Shown piece after piece: positions 27,350 through 35,998 of a stretch of 64,000 nucleotides of DNA; position 1 is the first letter of the stretch, and each line of letters begins with the position of its first letter. The DNA is from Chryseobacterium joostei (GTDB lineage Bacteria > Bacteroidota > Bacteroidia > Flavobacteriales > Weeksellaceae): the NCBI RefSeq assembly GCF_003815775.1, contig NZ_CP033926.1, positions 1,736,001-1,800,000 of the forward strand. The letters are read 5' to 3'. The position numbers and the translations under genes were made by a program. The notes beneath the pieces were generated by a model, which was given only the letters and a program-made list of their open reading frames with translations, did no database searches and was not told the DNA's origin.

Positions 27350-27790
27350 TTATTGGATTTCTTTACAGTTATCTTTTCTTCTTGTGTCTATAATATATTG
27401 GATTTTCCATTCCTCACTCTGCTTTACAAGCTGAAAACTATTAGCTCCGCAATGTGATAATTTCCCTTTTAAATAAAAAGAATATGGCGTAAATACACTA
27501 GCCAGATTTCCATCCGCATGAACGGCTTCTATTATAATTCTTTCATCCAGATCTCCTTTTGTAAATTTTGAAACAGAAGCTACGAATTCCTGTATGCTAT
27601 CACTTTTTACAGTACCGTCTTTAGTGATGGTCTGAAGAACTGCATTCTCTGTAAAGACCGTTTTCATAAGTTCTGGATCTGCATTTTTCATCGCAAGGAA
27701 CAAATTACGGATCGGTTTTTCAATATCCTTATTTTGCTGACCGAAAGCTGAAATACTGATCAGCAGTAACAATGCTATAATTTTATTCAT
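27350..27790 (-). CDS. Secreted NTF2-like protein
   Basis: A 146-residue protein with a signal peptide (MNKIIALLLLISISAFGQ) and an NTF2/SnoaL-like cone fold: a helix with PIRNLFLAMKNADPELMKTVFTEN, then alternating strands ending in W-KIQYIIDTRRKD. Similar to the lumazine-binding-like nuclear transport factor 2 proteins common in Flavobacteriia. Periplasmic; ligand unknown. It lies 31 bases upstream of the VOC gene on the same strand and could share a transcript. Confidence 0.72.
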   Translation of the reverse strand: MNKIIALLLLISISAFGQQNKDIEKPIRNLFLAMKNADPELMKTVFTENAVLQTITKDGTVKSDSIQEFVASVSKFTKGDLDERIIIEAVHADGNLASVFTPYSFYLKGKLSHCGANSFQLVKQSEEWKIQYIIDTRRKDNCKEIQ

Positions 27791-27899
27791 AGAATAGATT
27801 TAGATAAATAAAAATAGATAAAATAAAATTTAAATTGATTAACAAATTTTAAAAATCATTTTTCTTAAATTGTAGTCAAAATTATTTCATAGCTTTTAT

Positions 27900-28982
27900 A
27901 TGTGGATTATTTATCTGACTTTGGCCATACTCCTTCTGGTCATGACAATACTGCCAAAAATCCAGCATTCTCACTGGATATTCAGAGTTCCGGAATTTGC
28001 TAAAATACAGGTTACGTATCTTATCTTTTTCACTTTTCTATTAGGTTTTCTTACTGATTCTATAGAATATTTATGGTATTACCAGGGCGTTTTGCTGGTC
28101 TTGTTTTTTCATCATAGCCATACTCTTATCAAGTACACCCGTTTCTACCCTGTAAAGAAGCACAGACAGCGTCACAAATCTTCTGATCAACTACATTTTA
28201 TTTCTGCTAATGTCTATCAGTTCAATAAAGAATATGAAAAATTCACTGGACTTGTTAAAAAGCATAATCCTGATTTTTTCATGACTATGGAAAGTAATGG
28301 TGACTGGGAAAAAGCAATGAGACCTTTAGAAAAAGAGTATAGTTACCAGCATAAGGTGACCCTTGAAAACACCTACGGCATGCATTTCTATTCCAGAATT
28401 GAAATCAAAGAAGCTAAGACTCATTATTTCGTAGCTGATGATATTCCAAGTATTGAGGTACATATGAAAACAGCTGATGGTTTTTCTTTTGTCTTCTTTG
28501 GAGTTCACCCACCACCACCAAGTCCTACGGAAGAAGAAACATCAAAGGAAAGAGATGGCGACCTTCTAAGCACAGCCAAATGTGTAAAAGACATCAAAAA
28601 ACCTGTTATTGTAGTGGGAGATTTCAATAATGTTGCATGGTCAAGATCATCTGTACTTTTCAGAAAAACAAGTCATCTGATAGATCCGAGAATCGGGCAT
28701 TCTTTTGTTTCCACCTTTCATGCAAAATACCGTCTTTTAAGGTTTCCTATCGATCTGATGTTTCACAGTGAAGATATTTTTATTAACCAGCTGAAGACAT
28801 TGGAGAATTTTGGTTCAGATCACCTGCCGGTATATTGTGAGTTTTTCATAGATCATCACAATGATGAACAGGAAGAGCTTATAGAAACAGCGACTTCTGA
28901 GGAGAAAGAAGAGGCCGAAATCATGATAGAAGAAGGAAAGAAAGAAGATGGCGAACGGGAAACAGTTGTTACTGAGGATTAA
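27900..28982 (+). CDS. Membrane-anchored endonuclease/exonuclease/phosphatase protein
   Basis: A 360-residue protein. Residues 1-85 hold two or three membrane helices (WIIYLTLAILLLVMTIL; VTYLIFFTFLLGFL; the YYQGVLLVLFFHHSH stretch). The rest is an EEP-fold hydrolase with MTMESNGDWEKAM (metal-binding E), VFFGVHPPPP (H), VVGDFNNVAWS and the closing NFGSDHLPVYCEF. The last 50 residues are highly acidic (E/D/K). Family members cleave phosphodiesters in nucleic acids, lipids or inositol phosphates; the substrate here is unknown. Confidence 0.83.
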   Translation: MWIIYLTLAILLLVMTILPKIQHSHWIFRVPEFAKIQVTYLIFFTFLLGFLTDSIEYLWYYQGVLLVLFFHHSHTLIKYTRFYPVKKHRQRHKSSDQLHFISANVYQFNKEYEKFTGLVKKHNPDFFMTMESNGDWEKAMRPLEKEYSYQHKVTLENTYGMHFYSRIEIKEAKTHYFVADDIPSIEVHMKTADGFSFVFFGVHPPPPSPTEEETSKERDGDLLSTAKCVKDIKKPVIVVGDFNNVAWSRSSVLFRKTSHLIDPRIGHSFVSTFHAKYRLLRFPIDLMFHSEDIFINQLKTLENFGSDHLPVYCEFFIDHHNDEQEELIETATSEEKEEAEIMIEEGKKEDGERETVVTED

Positions 28983-28985
28983 AAA

Positions 28986-29016
28986 AAGTGGGCTAAGTAA
29001 GGCCCACTTCTATTGA
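28986..29016. terminator. Terminator between the EEP gene and mvaD
   Basis: Stem AAGTGGGC / GCCCACTT in A/T-rich sequence, between convergent genes. Confidence 0.7.
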
Positions 29017-29029
29017 ATATTTTTTAATT

Positions 29030-30085
29030 TTAAAATTTCATCACATCCTTCACTACTCCATTCTTCTGTGTATGCTGCAATAACTCTGCTTCAATGAATG
29101 TTTTGATCTGCTCTTCGGATGTATCACTTGGGAATAAAAGGTGTACGTTAGCACCTGCATCCAAAGTAAAGAATAATGGCAATCCGGTTTCTCTTCTGAA
29201 ATCCCAGATCTTATTGATCACTTCCAATGTTCCTGTCTTCATCAGAATAAAAGCAGGATCACTCATCATCATCATCGCGTGCAGCGTAAGGGCTTCATGT
29301 TCTACCAATTTGATAAAACGCTCCATGTCTCCGCTTTTCAGGATGTCTTTCATCGGAACAAAGTTTTCTCTTGCTTCCTGAAATCTTCTTTCTGCATAAG
29401 GATTGGTATTCATTAAGCCATGTCCTACAGTTGAAGAAACACTTTTCTGTCCTTCATGGATCAATAAAACCCAGTCATTAAAATTCTTGAATACCTCATG
29501 AATTTCTGTGTCGGGATATTGTACCGCAAACAGGTCTGAACTTCCGTTAACTTCATCAGTTTCTCCCCACACTACAAGTCCGTTGTATAAACTTCTACAA
29601 GCGCTTCCACTTCCCAATCTTGCTAAAAATGAAGCTTTTCTCAGAGACTCTTCTTCAGAGTTTTTCCCTGTAAATGTTTCATCCAAAGCCATCAGACATT
29701 TTGCAATTGCTCCAAATCCAGATGCAGAACTGGCAATTCCTGAACTATGCGGAAATGTATTTTCTGTTCTGATGATATATTTTCCTTTCAATATCCACGG
29801 AAGATATTGCTCGATATTTTTGAAATATTTTTCTATTTTTTCAGCAAATTTCACTTCTTCATTTCCAGCCAGAAAAGTCTGAACAGAAAAAGATTCATCT
29901 GCTAAAAATTCCATTGTTGTATTGGTTTTACAATGGTTTAAAGTATAACTGATACTTGGGTTTGCAGGAATCTGGTTGTTATATTTTCCCCAATATTTAA
30001 TCAGGGCAATATTGGACGGGCAGCTTTCTGAAACCGTCTGTGTATGGATGGTAAAATTTTCTTTTCCTATAAATTGTTGTTGCAT
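29030..30085 (-). CDS. mvaD: Diphosphomevalonate decarboxylase
   Basis: A 351-residue GHMP-kinase-fold protein with the MvaD start SCPSNIALIKYWGKYN, the ATP loop PHSSGIASSASGFGAIAKC and GSGSACRSLYNGLVVW. It converts mevalonate diphosphate to isopentenyl diphosphate with ATP, the last step of the mevalonate branch of isoprenoid synthesis, so this organism appears to use the mevalonate route. No other pathway gene lies in the window. It follows a small unknown gene on the same strand by about 20 bases. Confidence 0.94.
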   Translation of the reverse strand: MQQQFIGKENFTIHTQTVSESCPSNIALIKYWGKYNNQIPANPSISYTLNHCKTNTTMEFLADESFSVQTFLAGNEEVKFAEKIEKYFKNIEQYLPWILKGKYIIRTENTFPHSSGIASSASGFGAIAKCLMALDETFTGKNSEEESLRKASFLARLGSGSACRSLYNGLVVWGETDEVNGSSDLFAVQYPDTEIHEVFKNFNDWVLLIHEGQKSVSSTVGHGLMNTNPYAERRFQEARENFVPMKDILKSGDMERFIKLVEHEALTLHAMMMMSDPAFILMKTGTLEVINKIWDFRRETGLPLFFTLDAGANVHLLFPSDTSEEQIKTFIEAELLQHTQKNGVVKDVMKF

Positions 30086-30107
30086 TTTGTTTCTCTATTA
30101 TAAAATC

Positions 30108-30524
30108 TTAATTCTTAAGATATTTAATTATTTCCTTGTCTTCATTTACAATATGATTTGTAATATGGAACACATCTTGTTTCCAAGGATGTTGTAAAGC
30201 CTCTTCTCTGTGCAGTATTTTTCCCAGTATTTTATTTTGCCATGGAGATTCGCTACCATCTAAAATAATAACACTATACTCATCATTCTCAATTCCTAAT
30301 CTAAAAAGAAATGATGTTCTACAATCAGGAATGTCACCAGTTCCCCATTCACCAAGAGATATTAATCCTAATACATTTTTTCCCTCATGTCCCTCCGTAA
30401 AATTTGCATAATATATTGCGAAAGCACTATCATCTAAATATACAAATCTAGTAAGTTGTGTTATTATATTCCCACAACAATCACAAATCCCAACATTAGG
30501 TTCTTCAAATTCGATTTCAAGCAT
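30108..30524 (-). CDS. Small protein with an N-terminal CxCC motif, unknown function
   Basis: I do not recognise this 138-residue protein. It is acidic, has no signal peptide, and has CDCCG at residues 14-18 plus one more cysteine (DIPDCRTSF), which could bind zinc. The rest is mixed alpha/beta with several aromatic residues. It lies between the acyl-CoA ligase and mvaD genes on the same strand. The codon use is more A/T-rich than that of mvaD. It could be an accessory or immunity-type protein, but nothing in the sequence shows it. Confidence 0.55.
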   Translation of the reverse strand: MLEIEFEEPNVGICDCCGNIITQLTRFVYLDDSAFAIYYANFTEGHEGKNVLGLISLGEWGTGDIPDCRTSFLFRLGIENDEYSVIILDGSESPWQNKILGKILHREEALQHPWKQDVFHITNHIVNEDKEIIKYLKN

Positions 30525-30565
30525 AAGATAAATTGAGATTAGCTTTGACGCAGATGGATAAAAAA

Positions 30566-32335
30566 TTAGTACATCTTCTCTATAATATCTGCATATTTTT
30601 TAAGAACCACATTTCTCTTTACTTTCAATGTAGGGGTAATTTCTCCTGTATTGATGTCAAACTCTGCCGGCATTAAGGTAAACTTTTTCACTTTCTCATA
30701 GTCGGCAAGGTGATCTTGTAATTCCTTAAGTTTTTCTTTATAAAGGCTTATTACCTTATCATTTTTTACAGCATCCTCCCAATTGGTGAAAGGGATATTA
30801 TTCTTTTTAATATAGTCCTGTAGAAATTCAAAGTTAGGAACGATTAGCGCTGAAACAAACTGTCTTCCCTCAGCCACCAGCATGATCTGCTGAATGAAAT
30901 TATTATTGGTGAGAAGATTTTCAATTTGCTGCGGAGCAATATACTTTCCATTGGAAGTCTTCATCAGGTCTTTAATTCTGTCTGTAATGATCAGGTTACC
31001 TTTATCATCAAACTTACCTGCATCTCCGGTTTTAAACCAGCCGTCTTCTGTAAATACTTTCTCAGTTTCTTCAGGTCTGTTGTAGTACCCTTTCATGATT
31101 CCGTTTCCTCTTGCCTGGATCTCATCGCTTTCACCGATACGGATTTCTACGCCTGGTAATGGTTTCCCGCTGGTAGCATGTTCAAAGTGAGTCAAAGGGA
31201 AAAGAGTTAAAGTCGCTGTAGTTTCAGTCAACCCATATCCTACCGTCACATGAATGCCCACAGATTCAAAGAATCGGGTTACTTCAGGGGATAAAGAAGC
31301 TCCTCCACATGGTAAAAACCATAGTCTGCCCCCCATTTTATCTTTAATCTTACTGAAGACCAACATATCTGCAACAGATTCCTTTAATTTTAACCCAAAA
31401 GGAACTGATCTTTCATTTCTTCTTAATTCTGCGGTTTCCCATCCGGTTTTTAAGGCCCAATCAAAGATTTTTTTCTTTAATGATGAACCCTCTTCTGCCT
31501 TTTCAAGAACTCCGGCATATACTTTCTGGAAAAATCTTGGTACCGCACACATGGTAGTGGGTTTTACTTCTTCCAATGCCTTTGCTATATTTTTCGGATC
31601 TTCGAGGAAATATACCCTTGCCCCTCCGTATAAACATAGTAAGCTCCAGCTTCTTTCAAAGACATGGCTTAATGGTAAAAAGGCTAATGAAAGCTCATCT
31701 TCAAAGTTTTTAAACTTAAAAAACTCAAAGTGAGAGTCGAATGCCTTGATGAAATTTCCATGGGTAAGCATCACTCCTTTTGGAATTCCCGTTGTTCCTG
31801 AAGTATAGATTAACGTTGCCGTGTCATCATTTTCTTTTTTACAGATCTCTAGCTCAGCAGAAGCTTTTGCGATAAAATCCTCAAGATAGAAGCTGTTGAA
31901 TTCTTTCTTAATCCACACTGCTTTTTTGGAAACAATGATGGTCTCAAGATGGTTCTCTTCTTTATGTAAAATATCCAGACAGGCATCATATTGCATCTGG
32001 TTTCCTACCAGAATCGCTTTAGCCCCGGAATCATTAATGATATATTCTGCCTGTTCAGCATTATTGGTAGAATAAATAGGAACAGTAATCGCTCCAATAG
32101 CCATTGCAGCCAGATCAACGATCATCCATTCTGAGGAATTGTCTGAATAAATAGCAACTTTATCATTTTCCTGAACCCCAGCTTCTTTCAATGCATTACC
32201 CATTTTAAAGATAATTTCACCGAATCTTTTCCAGCTTAGCTCTTTCCAGGCTTCATCTTTCTTTTTAAAGCCAATTGCAGCTTTTATAGGATGTTTTTCT
32301 ACATTTTTAAGGATAATTGCCTCTGCAAGATTCAT
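30566..32335 (-). CDS. Long-chain fatty acid--CoA ligase (AMP-binding)
   Basis: A 589-residue ANL-superfamily enzyme with the AMP-binding loop YTSGTTGIPKGVMLTHGN (about residues 178-195), the VGYGLTETTATLTLF block, the hinge region DGWFKTGDAGKFDDKGNL and ITDRIKDLMKTSNGKYIAPQ. It activates fatty acids to acyl-CoA via acyl-AMP, feeding beta-oxidation or lipid synthesis; it is of the FadD15/long-chain type. Its start overlaps the end of the epimerase gene by four bases, so the two are translationally coupled. Confidence 0.92.
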   Translation of the reverse strand: MNLAEAIILKNVEKHPIKAAIGFKKKDEAWKELSWKRFGEIIFKMGNALKEAGVQENDKVAIYSDNSSEWMIVDLAAMAIGAITVPIYSTNNAEQAEYIINDSGAKAILVGNQMQYDACLDILHKEENHLETIIVSKKAVWIKKEFNSFYLEDFIAKASAELEICKKENDDTATLIYTSGTTGIPKGVMLTHGNFIKAFDSHFEFFKFKNFEDELSLAFLPLSHVFERSWSLLCLYGGARVYFLEDPKNIAKALEEVKPTTMCAVPRFFQKVYAGVLEKAEEGSSLKKKIFDWALKTGWETAELRRNERSVPFGLKLKESVADMLVFSKIKDKMGGRLWFLPCGGASLSPEVTRFFESVGIHVTVGYGLTETTATLTLFPLTHFEHATSGKPLPGVEIRIGESDEIQARGNGIMKGYYNRPEETEKVFTEDGWFKTGDAGKFDDKGNLIITDRIKDLMKTSNGKYIAPQQIENLLTNNNFIQQIMLVAEGRQFVSALIVPNFEFLQDYIKKNNIPFTNWEDAVKNDKVISLYKEKLKELQDHLADYEKVKKFTLMPAEFDINTGEITPTLKVKRNVVLKKYADIIEKMY

Positions 32336-33345
32336 TTCTTCAGCTTTTTGTCGTTAATATAATTGTTCAGGTGAAAGTCTATACTTTCTTTTACAGGAAT
32401 AAACTCATAGTTCAGTTTTTCCCTGACTTTGTGATTGGAAATGGTGTTGAATGAAGAGATGGCCTCAATATTTGATTCTGTGGCCATTCTCAGTTTTGGA
32501 ATCAGCCATCCGAATAATGTATTGGCTAATTTTCCGATATTCAGTTGGGATCTTGTAAGGATTCTTGCCTCTTTAAGACCTAATCGGGTTCTGACCTGTT
32601 TTGCCAGATCGGCATATTTATTATTTTCAGCAACAATGATAAATCGTTCCCCGAAAATGTTATTATCCATCAGTTCAATGGCTGTTTTTGCAACATCTCT
32701 TACATCTACGTAAGCAGAGCCGCCTGCAAATGTAAAACTATTGTCTTCAAATGTTGAGAAAAGCTCACCACTACTTTGGCTCCAGTTTCCGCTTCCCACA
32801 ATCATTCCCGGATTGATGATAACAACATTCAATCCTTCTGCAGATGCTCTCCAGGCTTCCATTTCAGATAAATGCTTGGATATGGCATAGGCAGAATGCT
32901 CTAATTTTGGGTTAAAATCAGATTCTTCATCCAGTTCTCCCTTTTCATTAAAGCTATCTAACACTGCCACAGAACTTACGTGCAGGAATTTTTTAACTTC
33001 GGAACCCTCACAGGCAAACAATAGGTTTTCTGTACCTTTAATATTGGTATGGTACATTTCTTTCTCATCTTTGGGATGAAAGCTTACCTTTGCGGCACAG
33101 TGATAGACTTCATTCACACCTTTCAGAGCATCTGTCAAAGAGTCGATATCATCAAAATCGACATTTACCCATTCAATTTTATTGAAAAAATCGTCAGGAT
33201 TCTCTGTATAAAAGCTGTATGAATGCCTTACTTCGTTTAAATTGCTGCCAGGTCTCTTGGAAGCACGTACATTTTTACCTCTTTTTAGAAGTTCCAGCAC
33301 AATTATTCTTCCCAAAATTCCGGTTGCACCCGTTACAAAAACCAT
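32332..33345 (-). CDS. NAD-dependent epimerase/dehydratase family protein
   Basis: A 337-residue extended short-chain dehydrogenase with the Rossmann loop FVTGATGILGRIIV (residues 3-16), HVSSVAVLD and the catalytic YAISKHLSE (YxxxK). Similar to dihydroflavonol-4-reductase-like proteins of Bacteroidetes. Substrate unknown; coupling to a long-chain acyl-CoA ligase hints at a lipid-related role. A promoter lies 24 bases upstream. Confidence 0.88.
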   Translation of the reverse strand: MVFVTGATGILGRIIVLELLKRGKNVRASKRPGSNLNEVRHSYSFYTENPDDFFNKIEWVNVDFDDIDSLTDALKGVNEVYHCAAKVSFHPKDEKEMYHTNIKGTENLLFACEGSEVKKFLHVSSVAVLDSFNEKGELDEESDFNPKLEHSAYAISKHLSEMEAWRASAEGLNVVIINPGMIVGSGNWSQSSGELFSTFEDNSFTFAGGSAYVDVRDVAKTAIELMDNNIFGERFIIVAENNKYADLAKQVRTRLGLKEARILTRSQLNIGKLANTLFGWLIPKLRMATESNIEAISSFNTISNHKVREKLNYEFIPVKESIDFHLNNYINDKKLKK

Positions 33346-33368
33346 TAATTATTTTACTTGATTGCTGA

Positions 33369-33399
33369 CTAAAATATGACAATATTTTCTATCCGGCAA
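33369..33399 (-). promoter_or_regulatory. Promoter of the epimerase-acyl-CoA ligase unit
   Basis: On the minus strand TTG (complement of 33397-33399), a 20-base spacer and TATTTTAG (complement of 33369-33376), one mismatch from TAnnTTTG, 23 bases before the ATG. Confidence 0.55.
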
Positions 33400-33553
33400 T
33401 TCTTCAGGTTCCTGCAAAAGTTCCTTTGAAAAACTGCTTTTGCAAATTTGCGATTTTTAAAGCAAAATTCAACTTTATTTAACCAATATTATCACTCTGA
33501 AAACAAGAATTATGAAGCTTAAAATAGTTTAAACCTCAATGATTGTAAAAAAT

Positions 33554-33593
33554 GAAGCCCTGAAAGTATTCAATGAAAAACTTCCAGGACTTC
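33554..33593. terminator. Hairpin after the graspetide ligase gene
   Basis: Imperfect inverted repeat GAAGCCCTGAAAGT / ACTTCCAGGACTTC with two mismatches lies just beyond the stop of the MvdD-like gene and probably ends the graspetide transcript. The rest of the gap to 33345 shows nothing besides the epimerase promoter. Confidence 0.55.
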
Positions 33594-33619
33594 TTATGAT
33601 TTTAAAAACATCTTATTAT

Positions 33620-34624
33620 TTATGCTAAAACTACATTATTTCTTCTTGGAGCCTTATCACAAAGAACATCTGCAATGCTTCTGGAAATCATATTTCCTTC
33701 CGTAAGATTATCCAGCCAGAAAAACTCACCTGCGGCATTGATCTCAATAAAGTAATATTGATCTTCAGGAGAAACAATAATATCTATTGCACCATAGTCT
33801 ACATTATAAATATCCAGCAGCTCCAGCAGTTTCTCTTCAACATCCTTCGGAAGTTCTGTTTTTGTCCATTTATCAAGTAAATTAACACCATCCTTTCTCC
33901 AATCTACCTTTGCGTCTTCAAATTGTTGCGAATCCACTTCAAAAGCATAGACATCTCTTCCTACAATGGTAACACGAAGCTCTCTTTTCTTTTCGATCAT
34001 CTGCTGAAACTGCATCGGGCAGTACAACAGAGAATCCAGCTCTTCAAACTTATCTTCTTTTACCACATTAGTAAAAACCACATTTTCTACTCCGTCTTCG
34101 TAAATAGCAAAACCCGTTTGCATTTTAGCAACAACATTCTGATGTTTAAGAATAAATTTCTTTGCTTCTTCCGGATTGTTTGTAAGACAGGTTTCCGGAA
34201 CTGAAAGACCTATTTTATGAGCTAATTTCAATTGTTCTTCTTTGCTATCCAGTCTTCTGTAAACACTTGGTTTACCTAATGAATAAGCATCAATAGACTC
34301 CAGAAAACCGAACAATGTATTACGAATTTCCCCCATTGCGGCTCCGAAAAACTTAGTATCCATCTCTTCTTTCAAACCTTTTCCTATATTGTAGGCTCTT
34401 CGGTACCATACTGCTGAAATATCATCCAGACGATACTTGGCAGATGGTGTTTCAAGAATACTTATCCATTCTCCATCCTGAAAAATGGTTGACAGTTTAT
34501 TTTCTAAGGGATATAAATCAACATCAAAGCGAATGACTTCACAGTTATTATCTGCAACGTATTCTGTTACTTTTTCAATTGAAAAATTATCTGCGGTATG
34601 TGTTATAATTAAAATTTTATTCAT
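33620..34624 (-). CDS. mvdD: MvdD-like ATP-grasp graspetide ligase
   Basis: From the ATG at 34624 (MNKILIITHT) the product has 334 residues; an ATG 33 bases upstream lies inside the preceding gene. It belongs to the RimK-like ATP-grasp enzymes that modify microviridin-type peptides: a divergent N-terminal domain with AVWYRRAYNIG, then KPSVYRRLDSKEEQLKLAHKIG, the central YCPMQFQQMIEKKRELRVTIV and the Mg-binding YYFIEINAAGEFFWLD. The MvdD/MdnC type joins Thr and Ser hydroxyls to Asp/Glu side chains as omega-esters. It overlaps the MvdC-like gene by 8 bases. The assignment to MvdD versus MvdC is by overall resemblance. Confidence 0.9.
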   Translation of the reverse strand: MNKILIITHTADNFSIEKVTEYVADNNCEVIRFDVDLYPLENKLSTIFQDGEWISILETPSAKYRLDDISAVWYRRAYNIGKGLKEEMDTKFFGAAMGEIRNTLFGFLESIDAYSLGKPSVYRRLDSKEEQLKLAHKIGLSVPETCLTNNPEEAKKFILKHQNVVAKMQTGFAIYEDGVENVVFTNVVKEDKFEELDSLLYCPMQFQQMIEKKRELRVTIVGRDVYAFEVDSQQFEDAKVDWRKDGVNLLDKWTKTELPKDVEEKLLELLDIYNVDYGAIDIIVSPEDQYYFIEINAAGEFFWLDNLTEGNMISRSIADVLCDKAPRRNNVVLA

Positions 34625-35573
34625 GGAAATTAATTCTTTTGATAAGGTTATCGGCAATTCTTTCTGCTATGGGAAAGCCTAGTTCTTTTTGCAGCATTCC
34701 CCATTCTCCCTGCGGATTGACTTCAAGAAAATAATATTCTCCGTCTTTTCCTTTTATTACATCAATGGCTCCCATATAAAGCCCCATTTCCTTCATCATG
34801 GAAGTCAAATTTATTTTGATATTTTCAGGTAGCTCATAGGCAGACCAGAAGTAGTTTTCATTGCTTATTCTCCAGTCTGCATTGCTACTGTTATTGATCT
34901 TACCTGTAAAGAAAACTCCGTCTACATACATGATTCGCAATTCATATTCTTTATCAATGTAAGGCTGGAAGATCATTGGACAGTAGGCAATATCAGAAAG
35001 ATATTCCAGGGTTTCTTCCTCAATAATCATGGTAGAAATAAGGTTTTCACCACTCATGGTTTTGGATTGTACACCATGCAGTTTGGCAATTGCTTTTCCT
35101 GAACAATATTGATGAAAAAATGTGGTTATTTTCTCTTCATCATTAGAAAACATAGTTTTGGGAATGGTCAGGTGATTTCTTTGGGCAATTTTAAGCTGAA
35201 GCATCTTGTTTCCATCAATTTTCTTTTCTTTTTCAAAGGGATTGATCCAAGGAATATCTTCAAGGGAAGTGAACAAATTATAACGAAGACTTCCATATTC
35301 GATCTGAAAGATCTTCTCGTAGTTCTCATCCAGTTCTTCCGGAACACTTATCCGCCATGCTTTTCTGTGCCATACTCCTTTAATATCATCAGAATGGATG
35401 GTATTTCCGGACTCATCAGTAATTTCAAATGAGTTTTCATTGATGCTGATTTTCTGAAGATGATTAAGCTGATCGGAATTCAACCTAAAATAAGGAATAT
35501 TTTTAGAAGAAAGATATTGAAAGAAAAGATCAATAGTATAAAAATCCTGCGAGTGGGTGATACAGAGAATCAT
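34617..35573 (-). CDS. mvdC: MvdC-like ATP-grasp graspetide ligase
   Basis: This 318-residue ATP-grasp protein is a paralogue of the next gene: GVWHRKAWRIS near residue 67, KKIDGNKMLQLKIAQRNHLTIPKT, YCPMIFQPYIDKEYELRIMYV and the Mg-binding YYFLEVNPQGEWGMLQKELG. In microviridin pathways the MvdC/MdnB enzyme closes the last ring, an amide between the core lysine and an acidic side chain, after MvdD has made the esters. It lies 87 bases downstream of the precursor gene, behind a hairpin, and overlaps mvdD by 8 bases. Confidence 0.9.
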   Translation of the reverse strand: MILCITHSQDFYTIDLFFQYLSSKNIPYFRLNSDQLNHLQKISINENSFEITDESGNTIHSDDIKGVWHRKAWRISVPEELDENYEKIFQIEYGSLRYNLFTSLEDIPWINPFEKEKKIDGNKMLQLKIAQRNHLTIPKTMFSNDEEKITTFFHQYCSGKAIAKLHGVQSKTMSGENLISTMIIEEETLEYLSDIAYCPMIFQPYIDKEYELRIMYVDGVFFTGKINNSSNADWRISNENYFWSAYELPENIKINLTSMMKEMGLYMGAIDVIKGKDGEYYFLEVNPQGEWGMLQKELGFPIAERIADNLIKRINFHE

Positions 35574-35591
35574 TTGCCAGTTTTACTAAAA

Positions 35592-35625
35592 AGGGAAACT
35601 TAAAGTTTAAGTTTCCCTATTATTA
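35592..35625 (-). terminator. Hairpin between precursor and ligase genes (possible attenuator)
   Basis: Read on the minus strand, AGGGAAACTTAAA pairs with TTTAAGTTTCCCT and is followed by TTTTTAG. It fits an intrinsic terminator placed directly after the precursor gene, which could let the peptide be made in excess over the ligases. Confidence 0.75.
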
Positions 35626-35660
35626 CAATTTTGTTAATATGTTACTGTAAAATGATCATT

Positions 35661-35882
35661 TTATAGTAAGATCGCATCATCATCACCATCAGAAGGATAT
35701 TTCATAGTATGCTGCAAATCAGCCTGAGGAGAAGTTACATTGTCTATTGTAGGCTTTGTAATACTGTCTCTTTCAGGAATCGTGATAATATCCGTTCCTC
35801 CTTTTACTGTTTCAGGATCTTTAAGTTGTTTTTCAAGAAATGACGCGAAAAACGGTTTCTTTTTTGAGTTTTTGTTTTCCAT
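35661..35882 (-). CDS. Microviridin-type graspetide precursor peptide
   Basis: The ATG at 35882 gives 73 residues; an upstream in-frame start adds a hydrophobic stretch foreign to the family. Residues 9-20 (KPFFASFLEKQL) match the PFFARFLExQ leader helix that the ATP-grasp ligases recognise. The core near the C-terminus, T59-M-K-Y-P-S-D65 followed by G-D-D-D, has the TxKYPSD motif with the Thr, Ser and Lys that form the two esters and one amide. Unlike classical cores no Trp follows the first Asp and all acceptors are Asp; four residues (AILL) trail. The product is expected to inhibit serine proteases, as microviridins do; this is inference. Confidence 0.9.
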   Translation of the reverse strand: MENKNSKKKPFFASFLEKQLKDPETVKGGTDIITIPERDSITKPTIDNVTSPQADLQHTMKYPSDGDDDAILL

Positions 35883-35910
35883 AAGTGAATATGTTTGTTT
35901 ATTTGATAAT

Positions 35911-35918
35911 CGAAAATA
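35911..35918 (-). promoter_or_regulatory. Probable -7 box of the graspetide unit
   Basis: On the minus strand TATTTTCG, one mismatch from TAnnTTTG, lies 28 bases before the precursor ATG, with a TTT about 21 bases further upstream. Confidence 0.4.
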
Positions 35919-35998
35919 CACAATTTTCAACTCATGGAGAAATATTTTCACATTTTAAGAAAATTTTAACATAATCAACAAAAAACAACAGCATATCA

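Noticed and set aside
35883..35951. Longer start of the graspetide precursor
   Set aside because: It adds a hydrophobic stretch and covers the promoter-like box; the ATG at 35882 puts the leader helix at the usual distance.
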